Below the pieces are notes generated by a model that did not search any database, was not told the origin of the DNA, and worked only from the letters and a program-made list of their open reading frames with translations. The translations under genes and the position numbers were made by a program. Below, in pieces: positions 1 through 9,690 of a DNA stretch of 24,594 nucleotides (its first letter is position 1; each line of letters opens with the position of its first letter). This DNA is from Pelargonium nanum (lineage: Eukaryota; Streptophyta; Magnoliopsida; Geraniales; Geraniaceae): the NCBI GenBank assembly GCA_036897485.1, contig JAYMTF010001284.1, positions 1-24,594 of the forward strand, given 5' to 3'.

Positions 1-915
1 TGGCTTAGTCTAAGCTAAAAATTAATTGGCTTAGGCTCCCCTTCCTCTATAATTATACTTATTTTTATACTAACAAATTACTAATAACAATGATTTAATT
101 TTAGGGAAAGATATAATTTTGGGGTTTCAACCTTTAATTTTGTTTCAAAATAGCATCGAATTTGATTTTTTAGTCATGATTCGGTTCTTAAAGTGTCCAT
201 ATTGTTCTAGTTTTGTCCCAAACCATTTTATTTTATTTTAATTTATATTAGTGCCGTTAAATTATGTTGACATGTTTTTATTAGCATAGCAACCATGTGT
301 TGCTTAAGTTTGATAAATTTACTGATGAGATCATTTTGTTTTTCCAATATTATATATATATATAATTGTTTTTTCTAAAAAATGTCACGTCAACTTAGTT
401 TTATGAAATCATTATAGCTTGGAATAATTTAAAATAAAATAATATATCTAGAGAACTAAAATATAACACTTTGATTAGTTTAAAAACTAAATTAGAATAC
501 AAATGAACTTGTATACTGATTTTGTACGATTTGAATAGTTAAAACAATAATTACAAAATAAACCAAACTATTCCTAATTTTTATCGATAGTTTATATGTT
601 ATCGTTTTGTCGATTCGCTTGTGCATAGTTCTTTTACATAAAATTTAATTAATTCAATAAGTGAGTATTATCGATTCGTTAGATTCAATTCAATTTTAAA
701 ATATCGCCACCATTCCTTGTTGAGTTATTATTGGTCAAATCATAAAATATATAATAACAACACAATTATGAGTTACATATTATTTAATATCAATGTTAAT
801 ATTATTTTAATTTAGCCATATTTATTTATAGCCATTGAATGATGGGATGCAAGAAAATGCAGTAGAGAGTATTATTCATTATGGTCTGCTCTGAAAATCT
901 GAATCTGTTCTATTT
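1..915. other. AT-rich upstream intergenic region
   Basis: No coding region is supported here: reading frames are short and broken, and the base composition is that of plant intergenic DNA. Poly-T and poly-A runs and phrases such as 'ttttgtcccaaacca' (about 212-227) look like decayed transposon or MITE sequence, but I cannot define element ends. The right-hand part probably includes the promoter of the MCTP gene. Confidence 0.6.
350..364. repeat. (TA)n microsatellite
   Basis: A short run of alternating T and A lies in the AT-rich upstream region. It is an ordinary dinucleotide repeat with no visible functional context. Confidence 0.7.
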
Positions 916-962
916 TTAGTATATAGTCTATATCCATAGCATCTATATCAAAACAAAACCCC
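916..962 (+). promoter_or_regulatory. Candidate core promoter of the MCTP gene
   Basis: A TATA-like stretch (agtatatag, near 918-926, with another 'ctatatc' near 940) precedes a C- and CT-rich segment at 955-1045. That segment resembles a plant 5' leader (cccc, ctctcttcttc, ctcactcc). Transcription starting about 945-965 would fit, followed by a leader intron ending at 2624. The assignment rests only on composition and spacing; cDNA ends would settle it. Confidence 0.35.
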
Positions 963-975
963 ATCAAATTTTGAA

Positions 976-1020
976 ATGGACCCGTCATCAACCCCACTCT
1001 CTTCTTCAACCTCTCACTGA
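976..1020 (+). CDS. Possible 14-codon upstream ORF in the MCTP leader
   Basis: An ATG at 976 opens a 14-codon frame ending in TGA at 1018-1020, within the CT-rich segment interpreted as the first leader exon of the MCTP gene. If transcription starts upstream of 976, this would be a translated uORF ahead of the main start at 2666. The predicted peptide is Ser/Pro/Thr-rich and unrelated to anything I recognise. Its reality depends entirely on where the transcript begins. Confidence 0.25.
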   Translation: MDPSSTPLSSSTSH

Positions 1021-1059
1021 ACCACTCTCACAGTCTCACTCCATTGGAGGACCTCAAAA

Positions 1060-1395
1060 TCTTGGGTTCTTGGAAAATGCTCATCATCTGATACTTTCTT
1101 GGAGCTTACCAGGTATTTTCTTGATTCTTGTTCTTGAACACTTTTCTTCTACATCTTGGTTTCTTGAAAATGCTGTTTGCTTGGAGCTTATTAGGTCTTT
1201 TCATGATCTTGATTTTTGTTTCTTGTTCTTGATCATTTTATTTTCTTTATTTTGTTTTCTTGAAAATGCTTATTATATGATATTTTCTTGTTTCTGAACA
1301 TGTATGTTTTTGTTTATTTATGTTTTTCTTACATCTTGGTTTTTTGAAAATGCTGTTTTCTTGGAGCTTACCAGGTGATTTTCTTGATCTAGATT
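1060..1395 (+). repeat. Diverged tandem repeat in the MCTP leader/intron
   Basis: The core 'cttgaaaatgct' or a close variant recurs at about 1069, 1162, 1258 and 1347. At three of these it is followed by 'cttggagctta' and a 'ccaggt' or 'ttaggt' end (near 1100-1115, 1180-1196 and 1360-1377). The units are roughly 90 bp and diverged. Two unit ends read ACCAG/GT, which resembles a plant 5' splice site, so the array may supply alternative donors for the leader intron. Confidence 0.6.
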
Positions 1396-2624
1396 ACTTT
1401 TATTTGGGTGGGTTCTTCAACATTTTTGTTTTTGAGAGCTTAAAATTTGTGAAATTGAACTTGGAATGATCTATCAGAAATTGCAAATCTACTTGTGATC
1501 ATATTTTGACGTTGAGTTCTGTTTTTAGTGATTTAAGGGTTTTTATTTTCTTGCATTTTAGTGTGAATAAATAAATTCCTGTTTGGATGCTGAGAAAGTG
1601 AGGGAAAAGAGAACACATTTTTCATGCTTATTTTAATTTACTTTATTAATTAGTTTGTTCTTATTGAAGCAAACAAGCTGAGTTGCTGAGCATGAAGATT
1701 GGATCTCTTATGTGTTTTGTTTTCTTCTATTATTGCAATTAGTTTTTTCTACGAAGACAAAATTAAGTAATTTTTTTCAGACATCATGTGTTTATAGCGT
1801 ACTTTAAGGATCTTCCACTTCAAGCATGGAAGGTGTTTCTTGAATTCATTTTTATTTAAATGAATTGTTAAAATCTAGGTTTTGCACATGCAAATCTAAA
1901 ACCGTGGACCTCTTTGCTTGCTTTACTCATCGATGGGCAAAACAATTTTGTATTAATGTATTGATTTGGAGACAATGAATCCAATCGAAAACGAGAAGAC
2001 GAAGAGATAAAACGATAAGATCTTTGGATTCTATTCGTTTCTTTTGTTGGTTTCTACTTGATTTGGAAAAAAAGTGAGTACTTAACTGTCTAGATTTTGA
2101 TCATTTTCTTTGTATTATACACAGTTTCATTGTTTTATCGGTACTTGCTTCTTGGATCAAACTTCCAACTTTTTACGCACTTATCTCCCGTGGATCAAAA
2201 CTAGATCTCCATCTAGAACGTTCTGTTTAATTTCTTCTTCTTTTGTCCAGAAACTGGTTAACAATGTTTGCTGACAAAAAAAATTGTGTGGTTATACTTT
2301 CTTTTCATTTTCTTTTCAAGCATAGCTTGTTTTAGCTCAACTTTCTTGTATAGAAAACGTCATGGACTGAAAATCAGTGCTCTGGATTGCAGCAAGAAAG
2401 CGTTTTGTCAGCAAACATTTTTACTTTGTGTATCTTTTCGGGTAATAATTTGATGCGTGTCTTGGTCAGTAGCTCTCTCGTTGCATATAATTGTTATGTA
2501 TTTCGTAGTTACATTGTTTTGTTCGGTTCTTGATTCTTGAATTGTTTGATTTCGTTATATTGTATTGTCCATTACATTCGTTTCAATCTGTAGCTTACCA
2601 AATCCTTTGTTTCCTTCTGATCAG
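1115..2624 (+). other. Probable leader intron of the MCTP gene
   Basis: The acceptor is the better-supported end: a T-rich tract followed by 'ttctgatcag' ending at 2624. It leaves a 41-base leader exon (2625-2665) directly before the ATG at 2666. The donor is uncertain; candidates are the ACCAG/GT sites near 1112 and 1372. The interior is T-rich and has no credible coding frame. A 61-codon frame at 2268-2453 reads hydrophobic only because the DNA is T-rich. Confidence 0.4.
1579..1640 (+). repeat. Dispersed 'GTTTGGATGSYGAGAAAGT' motif, copy 1
   Basis: Within the probable MCTP leader intron, gtttggatgctgagaaagtg is followed by agggaaaagagaacacattttt and a ttttaattt end. It is the most diverged of the three copies: it has a few inserted bases and lacks the 'ctag' end. 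Confidence 0.55.
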
Positions 2625-2665
2625 TTCACGAGAAGTGCATTTAGTACCTCAGACAAAGCCCGAAC

Positions 2666-5600
2666 ATGAACAACCTTAAACTAGGCGTTGAAGTTGTTGG
2701 CGCACACAATCTTTTGCCTAAAGACGGTCTAGGCTCATCCAGTGCCTTTGTGGAGCTCTTCTTCGATGGCCAAAAGTTTCGGACCACAATCAAAGAAAAA
2801 GACCTCAATCCCGTGTGGAATGAGAGCTTCTACTTCAACATATCAGATCCTTCGAACCTCCATTACCTCACACTCGAGGCCTACGTTTACAACAATGTCA
2901 AAGCTACAAACTCGAGGGCTTTTCTTGGAAAGGTCTCGCTCGCGGGCAACTCTTTTGTTCCTCACTCCGATGCTGTTGTCTTGCACTACCCGTTGGAGAG
3001 GCGTGGCATTTTCTCACGAGTGAGAGGAGAGCTTGGCTTGAAAGTTTATGTCACCAATGATCAATCCATCAAGTCCTCGATTCCATCTCACACACCCGAG
3101 ACTAATCAAGATCCAACTGTAACTCCTAGCATTGTTGCAAAGACTTTCTCTAATCAGAAACACGAGACAAGACACACTTTCCATCATCTCCCGAACTCTA
3201 GCCATCGCGATCATCAACATCAGCATCAGCACGAACATCACCATCAAGATCTTCATCAGCATCAACACCATCCGTCTGATCAATCTGTGATGCATCAGCA
3301 TCAGCATCAACATCAACCTGAAGCGCCACAGCCTTCCAAGCTAGTTCGCGTGTACTCGTCTGCCTCAGCACAACCAGTGGACTACGCGCTGAAAGAGACG
3401 AGTCCTTTCCTCGGGGGAGGAAGGGTTGTGGGGGGTCGGGTTGTTCACAAGGACAAAACTGCGAGTACTTATGATTTGGTCGAAAAGATGCATTTCTTGT
3501 ATGTAAGAGTTGTGAAAGCTCGGGAGCTTCCCTCCATGGATTTGACGGGGAGCATTGATCCCTACGTTGAAGTGAGGATCGGGAACTATAAGGGAATCAC
3601 CAAATATTACGAGAAGAATCAAAATCCCGAGTGGAAACAAGTGTTCGCCTTCTCAAAGGAGCGAATGCAAGCTTCGGTACTTCACGTGGTTCTTAAGGAC
3701 AAAGATCTTATAAAAGACGATTTTGTGGGGATCGTAAGGTTTGATATCAACGAGGTTCCATTGCGTGTCCCTCCGGATAGTCCTCTTGCCCCCGAGTGGT
3801 ACAGACTAGAGGACAAGAAAGGCGAGAAGATAAAAGGCGAGCTCATGCTCGCTGTTTGGATCGGGACTCAAGCTGATGAGGCGTTTTCTGATGCTTGGCA
3901 TTCTGATGCAGCTACACCAATTGATAGTTCTCCGGCTGCTTCAACGATGATCCGCTCAAAGGTCTATCATGCGCCTCCTCTGTGGTATGTTCGTGTCAAT
4001 GTCGTGGAGGCTCAAGATTTGATTCCTACAGAGAAAAATCGCTTCCCAGACGCGTATGCTCGGGTTCAGATTGGGAATCAGGTATTGAAAACAAAGCCGA
4101 TTCAGTCGAGAAACTTCAATCCCTTATGGAACGAGGATCTTATGCTCGTTGCAGCTGAGCCTTTTGAGGATCATTTGATAATTTCTGTTGAGGATCGCAT
4201 TGCTCCTGGAAAAGACGAGATCATTGGGAGGGTCATCATTCCTCTGAGCTCCGTAGAGAAACGAGCTGATGATAGAATGATACATTCTCGTTGGTTCAAT
4301 CTTGAAAAGCCGGTTGCTGTGGATATAGATCAGTTAAAGAGGGAGAAATTTTCGAGCAGAATCCATCTCCGAGTCTGCTTGGAAGGAGGGTACCATGTTC
4401 TTGACGAGTCCACGCATTATAGTAGCGATCTCCGTCCCTCAGCGAGGCCTTTGTGGAAGCCTTCAATCGGGGTTTTGGAGCTCGGGATCTTGAATGCTGT
4501 AGGTCTCCACCCTATGAAAACCCGGGAAGGGAAGGGCACATCGGATACTTATTGTGTAGCCAAGTATGGGCGCAAGTGGGTCAGGACACGGACCCTCGTT
4601 GACAACTTGAATCCTAAGTACAACGAGCAGTACACGTGGGAGGTTTTTGATCCGGCGACAGTCTTGACAGTAGGTGTCTTCGACAATAGTCAGCTCGGGG
4701 AAAAGGGAAGCGGCAAGGACTTGAAAATTGGGAAGGTTCGGGTTCGAATCTCAACTCTTGAAACGGGACGGATCTACACACACTCTTATCCTCTGCTTGT
4801 CCTGCATCCAACGGGGGTCAAGAAAATGGGAGAGGTACATTTAGCTATACGATTTTCGTGCACTTCTTTCGTGAACATGATGTATAAGTACTCGCGCCCG
4901 TTGCTCCCCAAAATGCACTATGTGAGGCCTTTTAGCGTAATGCAATTGGACATGTTGCGCCACCAAGCTGTGAACATAGTTGCAACGAGGCTGAGTCGGG
5001 CTGAGCCTCCTCTTCGGAAGGAAGTCGTGGAGTACATGTCTGATGTGGATTCGCATTTGTGGAGTATGCGCCGGAGCAAGGCGAATTTCTTTAGACTAAT
5101 GACAGTTTTCTCGGGTGTATTTGCTGTCGGGAGATGGTTTGGCGACATATGCCTCTGGAGGAACCCGATCACAACTGTTCTCGTCCACGTCCTTTTCTTA
5201 ATGCTCGTGTGCTTTCCCGAACTGATATTGCCAACAGCTTTCCTCTACATGTTCCTCATCGGGTTATGGAACTTCCGGTTTAGGCCAAGGTACCCTCCTC
5301 ACATGAACACGAGGATCTCGCAAGCTGAGGCTGTGCATCCCGATGAGCTAGACGAGGAATTTGACACGTTCCCCACGAGCCGGAGCCCGGAGCTGGTGAG
5401 AATGAGGTATGATCGGCTCAGGAGCGTGGCGGGGAGGATTCAAACAGTTGTTGGTGACGTGGCGACTCAAGGGGAAAGGATTCAGGCCTTGCTAAGCTGG
5501 CGAGACCCGCGTGCCAGTGCCTTGTTTGTCACATTGTGCCTCGTGGCTGCCCTCGTGCTCTACGTGACCCCGTTTCAAGTGGTTGCAGCTCTGGCCGGGT

Positions 5601-5698
5601 TCTATGCTATGAGGCATCCTAGGTTTCGTCATAGGTTGCCTTCAGTTCCTGTCAATTTCTTTCGCCGGCTTCCAGCTAGGACGGATTGTATGCTGTGA
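2666..5698 (+). CDS. MCTP7: Multiple C2 domain and transmembrane region protein (MCTP7/FTIP7-like)
   Basis: This is an intronless 1010-residue ORF. Four C2 domains are visible: C2A about 3-130 (PKDGLG, LNPVWNE), C2B about 275-400 (MDLTGSIDPYVEV, a good set of Ca2+-ligand Asp residues), C2C about 439-570 and C2D about 601-735. A PRT_C (PF08372-type) region follows to the C-terminus, with membrane segments about 835-868 and 952-980 and the conserved end FFRRLPARTD. C2A has SSSAFVE where a Ca2+-binding C2 usually has an Asp before the strand, so its calcium binding may be weak. The C2A-C2B linker contains a His/Gln-rich tract (about 173-222). MCTPs are ER-anchored tethers to the plasma membrane, several at plasmodesmata; relatives FTIP1 and QUIRKY act in FT movement and organ development. 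Overall similarity to Arabidopsis MCTP7 (At4g11610) is high along the length, from memory. The ATG at 2666 is the family-type start (NNLKLGVEVV). Confidence 0.95.
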   Translation: MNNLKLGVEVVGAHNLLPKDGLGSSSAFVELFFDGQKFRTTIKEKDLNPVWNESFYFNISDPSNLHYLTLEAYVYNNVKATNSRAFLGKVSLAGNSFVPHSDAVVLHYPLERRGIFSRVRGELGLKVYVTNDQSIKSSIPSHTPETNQDPTVTPSIVAKTFSNQKHETRHTFHHLPNSSHRDHQHQHQHEHHHQDLHQHQHHPSDQSVMHQHQHQHQPEAPQPSKLVRVYSSASAQPVDYALKETSPFLGGGRVVGGRVVHKDKTASTYDLVEKMHFLYVRVVKARELPSMDLTGSIDPYVEVRIGNYKGITKYYEKNQNPEWKQVFAFSKERMQASVLHVVLKDKDLIKDDFVGIVRFDINEVPLRVPPDSPLAPEWYRLEDKKGEKIKGELMLAVWIGTQADEAFSDAWHSDAATPIDSSPAASTMIRSKVYHAPPLWYVRVNVVEAQDLIPTEKNRFPDAYARVQIGNQVLKTKPIQSRNFNPLWNEDLMLVAAEPFEDHLIISVEDRIAPGKDEIIGRVIIPLSSVEKRADDRMIHSRWFNLEKPVAVDIDQLKREKFSSRIHLRVCLEGGYHVLDESTHYSSDLRPSARPLWKPSIGVLELGILNAVGLHPMKTREGKGTSDTYCVAKYGRKWVRTRTLVDNLNPKYNEQYTWEVFDPATVLTVGVFDNSQLGEKGSGKDLKIGKVRVRISTLETGRIYTHSYPLLVLHPTGVKKMGEVHLAIRFSCTSFVNMMYKYSRPLLPKMHYVRPFSVMQLDMLRHQAVNIVATRLSRAEPPLRKEVVEYMSDVDSHLWSMRRSKANFFRLMTVFSGVFAVGRWFGDICLWRNPITTVLVHVLFLMLVCFPELILPTAFLYMFLIGLWNFRFRPRYPPHMNTRISQAEAVHPDELDEEFDTFPTSRSPELVRMRYDRLRSVAGRIQTVVGDVATQGERIQALLSWRDPRASALFVTLCLVAALVLYVTPFQVVAALAGFYAMRHPRFRHRLPSVPVNFFRRLPARTDCML

Positions 5699-6174
5699 AA
5701 CGAGACAACCTCTGCGTTCGCTGTACGTGCTCTCACCTATGCTCGCTTTGTTATGATAATTTAATTTCTTATTTCGTCGTTACGATTTGACCATATGATC
5801 ATAGTACTAATGGGTCATGAATAAGATGTTTTTGACCATTTCACTTGAAGTAGAATAAGGAGTTACAATATATTCATACATAAAGTATATGTATGAGACA
5901 ATGTCATGTCTGAAACAGGCTGTTTGTACTAGAAAATTTCATCAAATCTTGATGGATTTTGTTTTTGTCTACTTGATGTTTCTTTTGTTGATTACATGGT
6001 TTACTTTTGAATATTTATAGATTCTGAATCTCTGATATGAGCCCATATGGATTTATATATTTAGATGATGAGAAAGTTGGTAGCTGTGGATCCATTTAGT
6101 GATGTGTAATGTTAAATTTGTTTTTTTTTTTGGGGGGGTAGAATAAGTTTGTTTCTCATTTGCAGTGAAAATGT

Positions 6175-6245
6175 ATGTTTGGATGGTGAGAAAGTCTTGG
6201 GAAAACACATTTTCTTGTATCTTTTAATACTAGAACTGTTAGGTA
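6175..6245 (+). repeat. Dispersed 'GTTTGGATGSYGAGAAAGT' motif, copy 2
   Basis: A segment of about 70 bp begins with gtttggatggtgagaaagt and continues with gggaaaacacattttcttg and a ttttaatactag end. It matches the copy at 6831-6905 along its length and the copy at 1579-1640 more weakly. All three are on the plus strand, in leader-intron or intergenic DNA. Confidence 0.6.
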
Positions 6246-6478
6246 TAATATAGCAGCAAGAAAGCAAAATGGTACATGCGAGATAGTACTTGTATTTTCA
6301 CGTGTTACTGAGATGACGTCACAATCTATCACTCAATGCTTTTGTCAAACAACGATCGTGATGTTTCACACGATAAAATATATAAAAAATCGCGTTCCTT
6401 CCAATTAAGAGTTACAATCCTTCCGTTAGTTTAGAATAATAAAAATTGGTTTATAAATAAGTTCTGGCTGTATAAAAT

Positions 6479-6715
6479 AGATCCGATCAACTTTTGAAGT
6501 AGGTTAGATTGGAAAAATTTGTACAAATTTGCATATTTGACACATATTCCGATCTAAAACCTGCACATTTACACGTAACCTGATCCATACTTTTGCGGGC
6601 TCAAGTTGCATATATAATAATAGATCCGACCAATTTTGAAGTCGAGTAGATCGAGCAAACACACAAGTATCTGCACATTTTACACATAGCTAGATCCAAA
6701 ACCCACTCTTCAGTC
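6479..6715. repeat. Diverged tandem duplication, period about 140 bp
   Basis: 'agatccgatcaacttttgaag' near 6480 is repeated in altered form near 6622. The similarity continues through 'gcacattt-acac' (6561 and 6674) and 'gatcca' (6582 and 6692). It is an old two-unit duplication of about 140 bp. The content does not identify a transposon family. Confidence 0.55.
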
Positions 6716-6830
6716 GGGTTGGTTAGGTCTTTCAAATCTAGTCCCGAAAAATCCAATTTAAACCCCAAATTGCTAGATTTAAAAAAAAAAAACCATGAAT
6801 TTTGATAGTTGCAATTTCTAGGGTAAATAT

Positions 6831-6905
6831 CTGTTTGGATGCCGAGAAAGTTGAGGGAAAACACATTTTCTTGCATATTTTAATGCTAGTAGTGTTAGGT
6901 ACATG
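6831..6905 (+). repeat. Dispersed 'GTTTGGATGSYGAGAAAGT' motif, copy 3
   Basis: This copy begins gtttggatgccgagaaagt, continues gggaaaacacattttcttg, and ends with a ttttaatgctag and gttaggta stretch also present in copy 2. It lies upstream of the GT47 gene, about 190 bp before the preferred start codon, so it may be in that gene's promoter or leader. Confidence 0.6.
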
Positions 6906-7090
6906 CTGCAATAGAGACCAACGTGCAAACAAATTAGAGTCAACTAATTAGAAAACACCACCTAATCATTAGTACTTGCATGCATGTTGAAAACATAGTT
7001 GATTATTTCATCTCCAACCACCTCTTTCCGTTACTAGAAAAACCAGAACCTCACCAAGTTTATGAAACATTAACCTCAAAAACACCAAAA

Positions 7091-9123
7091 ATGGCCATTT
7101 CGGTTTCAAAGAAGAAATCTAGGCCATCCGTGAAAGTAGAAGAAACAAACAAACGTTGTTGTTTCGGTCTTTTTTCGATCTTTACCAGCTTTCTTTTCAA
7201 AATTCCTGCGCTAGCTATTGCTCTTGTTATCATCTTCCTATGGTCTTCCTCCACCACCATCATATCGGGAAATATTGTTCATGTTTGCGTCTCTTCGCGT
7301 AAGCTTAACAATCTTTATTGTCTCTCTGCAGGCGCCGGCGCCAAGCCTAATTTTGATATCCCGGTTCCAACGATCAATGAGAGCTTCTCTGCAGGCGCCG
7401 GCGCCAATCTAAACTTTGATATCCCGGTCCCAACGATCAATGAGAGCTTCTCTGCAGGCGCCGGTGCCAAGCAAAAATTTGATATCCCGGTTCCAACTAT
7501 CAACGAGAGCTTCTCTGTAGGCACCGGCGCCAAGCCTAGCTTTGATATCCCGGCTCCAACAATTAATGGAAGCTTCTCAGCGGGCGCGGGCGCCGAGCCA
7601 AATTTTGATACCTCGATTCTATCGATCAATGAGAACTTCACGAAGCAAAATGCAAGCAACGTTGATGAACAAGAACGAATATAGTAAGTGTAGTGTAGGC
7701 ACTTGCCCACATAATATTTTAAGTACATTTGTACTTATAAATTATTGCATTTGTTTTTATTATTTGATGAAATTATATTTCTTGCCCCATAATTTGACAA
7801 AGTTTTTAATCTTGTAGTTCTTCCCAACAAAACAAAAGTTATGACTCTGTCCCTGCTGATGAACGACGAAACGAGGTTGCGAATGCTGTGAAGTCAGTTG
7901 AAGAACAATTGCAATTGCATCGTTCTTGGAAAGCGAAGAACGTGAATCGCGCAACATGTGATGGGAGGGGGATTTTTGTGTATGACTTGCCGCGAAAGTT
8001 CAACAAGGACTTGTTGGGACAATGCGATGACATGATTCCATGGCTAGACTTCTGCAAGTTCTTGACCAAGAATCAAGCATTGGGCGAGCCAATGCCGAAG
8101 CTCGGGAAAAATTGGTACCAAACTCATCAGTACTCGCTCGAGCCAATCTTCCATGACCGGATCCTGAAGCATCCTTGCAGGGTTCAAAACCCGAATGAAG
8201 CTAAACTCTTCTACGTCCCATTCTATGGCGGTTTGGACATCCTGAGATGGCATTTCAAGAACGTGTCCAGCGACGTGAAGGATAGTTTGTCTCTAGAGCT
8301 CATGAAATGGATGAGCATGCAGAAGACTTGGACCAAGAAGTCCGGTAAGGATCACGTGTTCGTGTTGGGAAAAATTTCTTGGGATTTCAGGAGATATAGT
8401 CACTCTTCTTGGGGAAGTAGGTTACTTGAGCTGCAAGAAATGCAAAACCCTATCAAAATCTTGCTCGAACGACAACCCTGGCACGAAAACGACATAGCAA
8501 TCCCACACCCCACCCATTTCCACCCACATTCGGATCAAGACATCATCTCCTGGCAAAAAACCATCATCAGCTCACGCCGCGACAGCCTCGTGAGCTTTGC
8601 GGGCGCTGCGAGGCCTGGCTCGCCAGAGAACATAAGGTCAACGCTAATTAAGCAATGCACCTCCGCAGAACCCGGGAAGTGCAAGATTCTTTCTTGCAAA
8701 CACGGATTCTGTGGAGAACCCGATGTAGTAGTTGACCTGTTCTTGAAATCTGAATTCTGCCTTCAGCCTCCCGGGGACAGTCCCACGAGAAAGTCGGTTT
8801 TTGATTCACTTGTGTCGGGTTGCATACCCGTGATTTTCGATCCTTTCACAGCTTATTATCAGTATCCTTGGCATTTGCCAGAGGATCATGGCAAGTACTC
8901 AGTGTTCATGGATCAAGAAGAGGTGAGAGAGGGGAAGGTGAATGTGGTGGAGAGGTTGATGAAGATAAGTGTGAAGGAGAGAGATGATATGAGAAGGTAC
9001 ATAGTGTACGAGCTATTGCCTGGTTTGGTTTATGGAGATTTGGATGCCCAATTTGATAGGTTTCAAGATGCATTTGCTATAACTATCAACAATTTGCTTG
9101 AGAGGGTTAGCAAATTAGAATGA
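7091..9123 (+). CDS. GT47 exostosin-family xyloglucan galactosyltransferase-like protein
   Basis: Two exons are predicted, 7091-7683 and 7818-9123, giving 632 aa. The 134-base intron has donor ATA/GTAAGT and acceptor CTTGTAG, and the frame continues across it. A further in-frame ATG lies at 6980, but the one at 7091 has a much better context (A at -3, G at +4) and leaves a short basic cytosolic tail. Residues about 36-58 form a type II signal anchor; 79-183 are a five-unit tandem repeat stem; the exostosin/GT47 domain starts near 245 (IFVYDLP at 250-256). Clade-A hallmarks include HPTHFHP, FAGAARPG, and CLQPPGDSPTRKS with the following GCIPVIF. Members of this clade (MUR3, XLT2, XUT1) add galactose or galacturonic acid to xyloglucan side chains in the Golgi. 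I cannot tell which paralogue this is. MUR3 is about 620 residues, so the length fits. Confidence 0.88.
7325..7639 (+). repeat. Coding minisatellite, five 63-bp units, in the GT47 stem
   Basis: Five head-to-tail in-frame units start at 7325, 7388, 7451, 7514 and 7577. The 21-residue consensus begins SAGAGAK and ends FDIPVPTINESF. Units 1-3 are nearly identical; 4 and 5 are more diverged. Each unit starts with a GC-rich core; in unit 1 this is the perfect palindrome GGCGCCGGCGCC. Units 1-4 each carry one N-x-S sequon (NES or NGS), and NFT and NAS follow at the end of unit 5. The array lies between the membrane anchor and the catalytic domain, so it is luminal. Confidence 0.92.
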
Positions 9124-9690
9124 GTCTTGTGAAGGTAGGGTTTGAGTTTTTTTTTTTGAATTATTTCATCACTAATTTTCTTTAATTGAATTGTACAACT
9201 CGATTTGAAAATACAAGACCGGGTATAAATGGTACAGCTGATAAATCGTGCGATTTTTTTGTAGTGTTTAGATATTTTGTGCACAATACTATTGAACGGG
9301 CTTTTGTGCATTCTTTGTAGGAGATTTTTTAATAACACTACTCAAAAGTTTGATCGATTGCTCTATAGAGTTAACAAATGATTCAACAATTTTTGAGTCG
9401 CGAAAGCATCGGGTTTTAGTTGCATTGACAAAAATTGGACGATAAATATCGGAGTGTTTGTAACGCGACCCATCTAGACCCAAGCTTGAAAAACCCTGTT
9501 TCCGGCCCGCGGGCCATCACGGTCCTACACAATAAGCATACTTGTATTTTTTGGCCCGACCCGTTAGCTTTTTTTCCAATCAACAAAATCTTGACGAACT
9601 GTACACATTGTATTGTCCTCAACCGTATGCTATCTATCTCCACCTTCATTTCAACTCCACTGTGAAGAAAATTACAATAATAAAAAGGAG
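9124..9690. other. Intergenic region between GT47 and GST-a
   Basis: The first part should hold the GT47 3' UTR. A poly-T run is at 9148-9157. I see no gene. From about 9594 the sequence ('ttgacgaactgtacac', then 'gtcctcaaccg') matches the upstream region of GST-c near 15740-15775, so the left edge of the duplicated GST unit lies near here. Confidence 0.6.

Larger units (their letters stand above)
5699..6979. other. Intergenic region between the MCTP and GT47 genes
   Basis: The left part must contain the MCTP 3' UTR; I see no canonical AATAAA close to the stop, only AATAAG-like words near 5819 and 5854. The rest has homopolymer runs (T and G around 6121-6138, A around 6780-6792), a diverged tandem duplication and two copies of a dispersed motif described separately. 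No gene is supported: minus-strand frames at 6601-6932 are fragments without family resemblance. Confidence 0.6.

Noticed and set aside
2268-2453. Small hydrophobic plus-strand frame in the MCTP leader intron
   Set aside because: T-rich intron DNA gives Phe/Leu-rich frames; it lies before a clear acceptor at 2624 and has no supported start.
3014-3316. Minus-strand frame rich in Met-Leu repeats opposite the MCTP gene
   Set aside because: It is the antisense of the His/Gln codon repeats (cat read as atg) and has no independent support.
7315-7728. 137-codon minus-strand frame opposite the GT47 repeats
   Set aside because: The 63-bp period keeps all frames open across the array; the frame has no family resemblance and ends where the repeats end.
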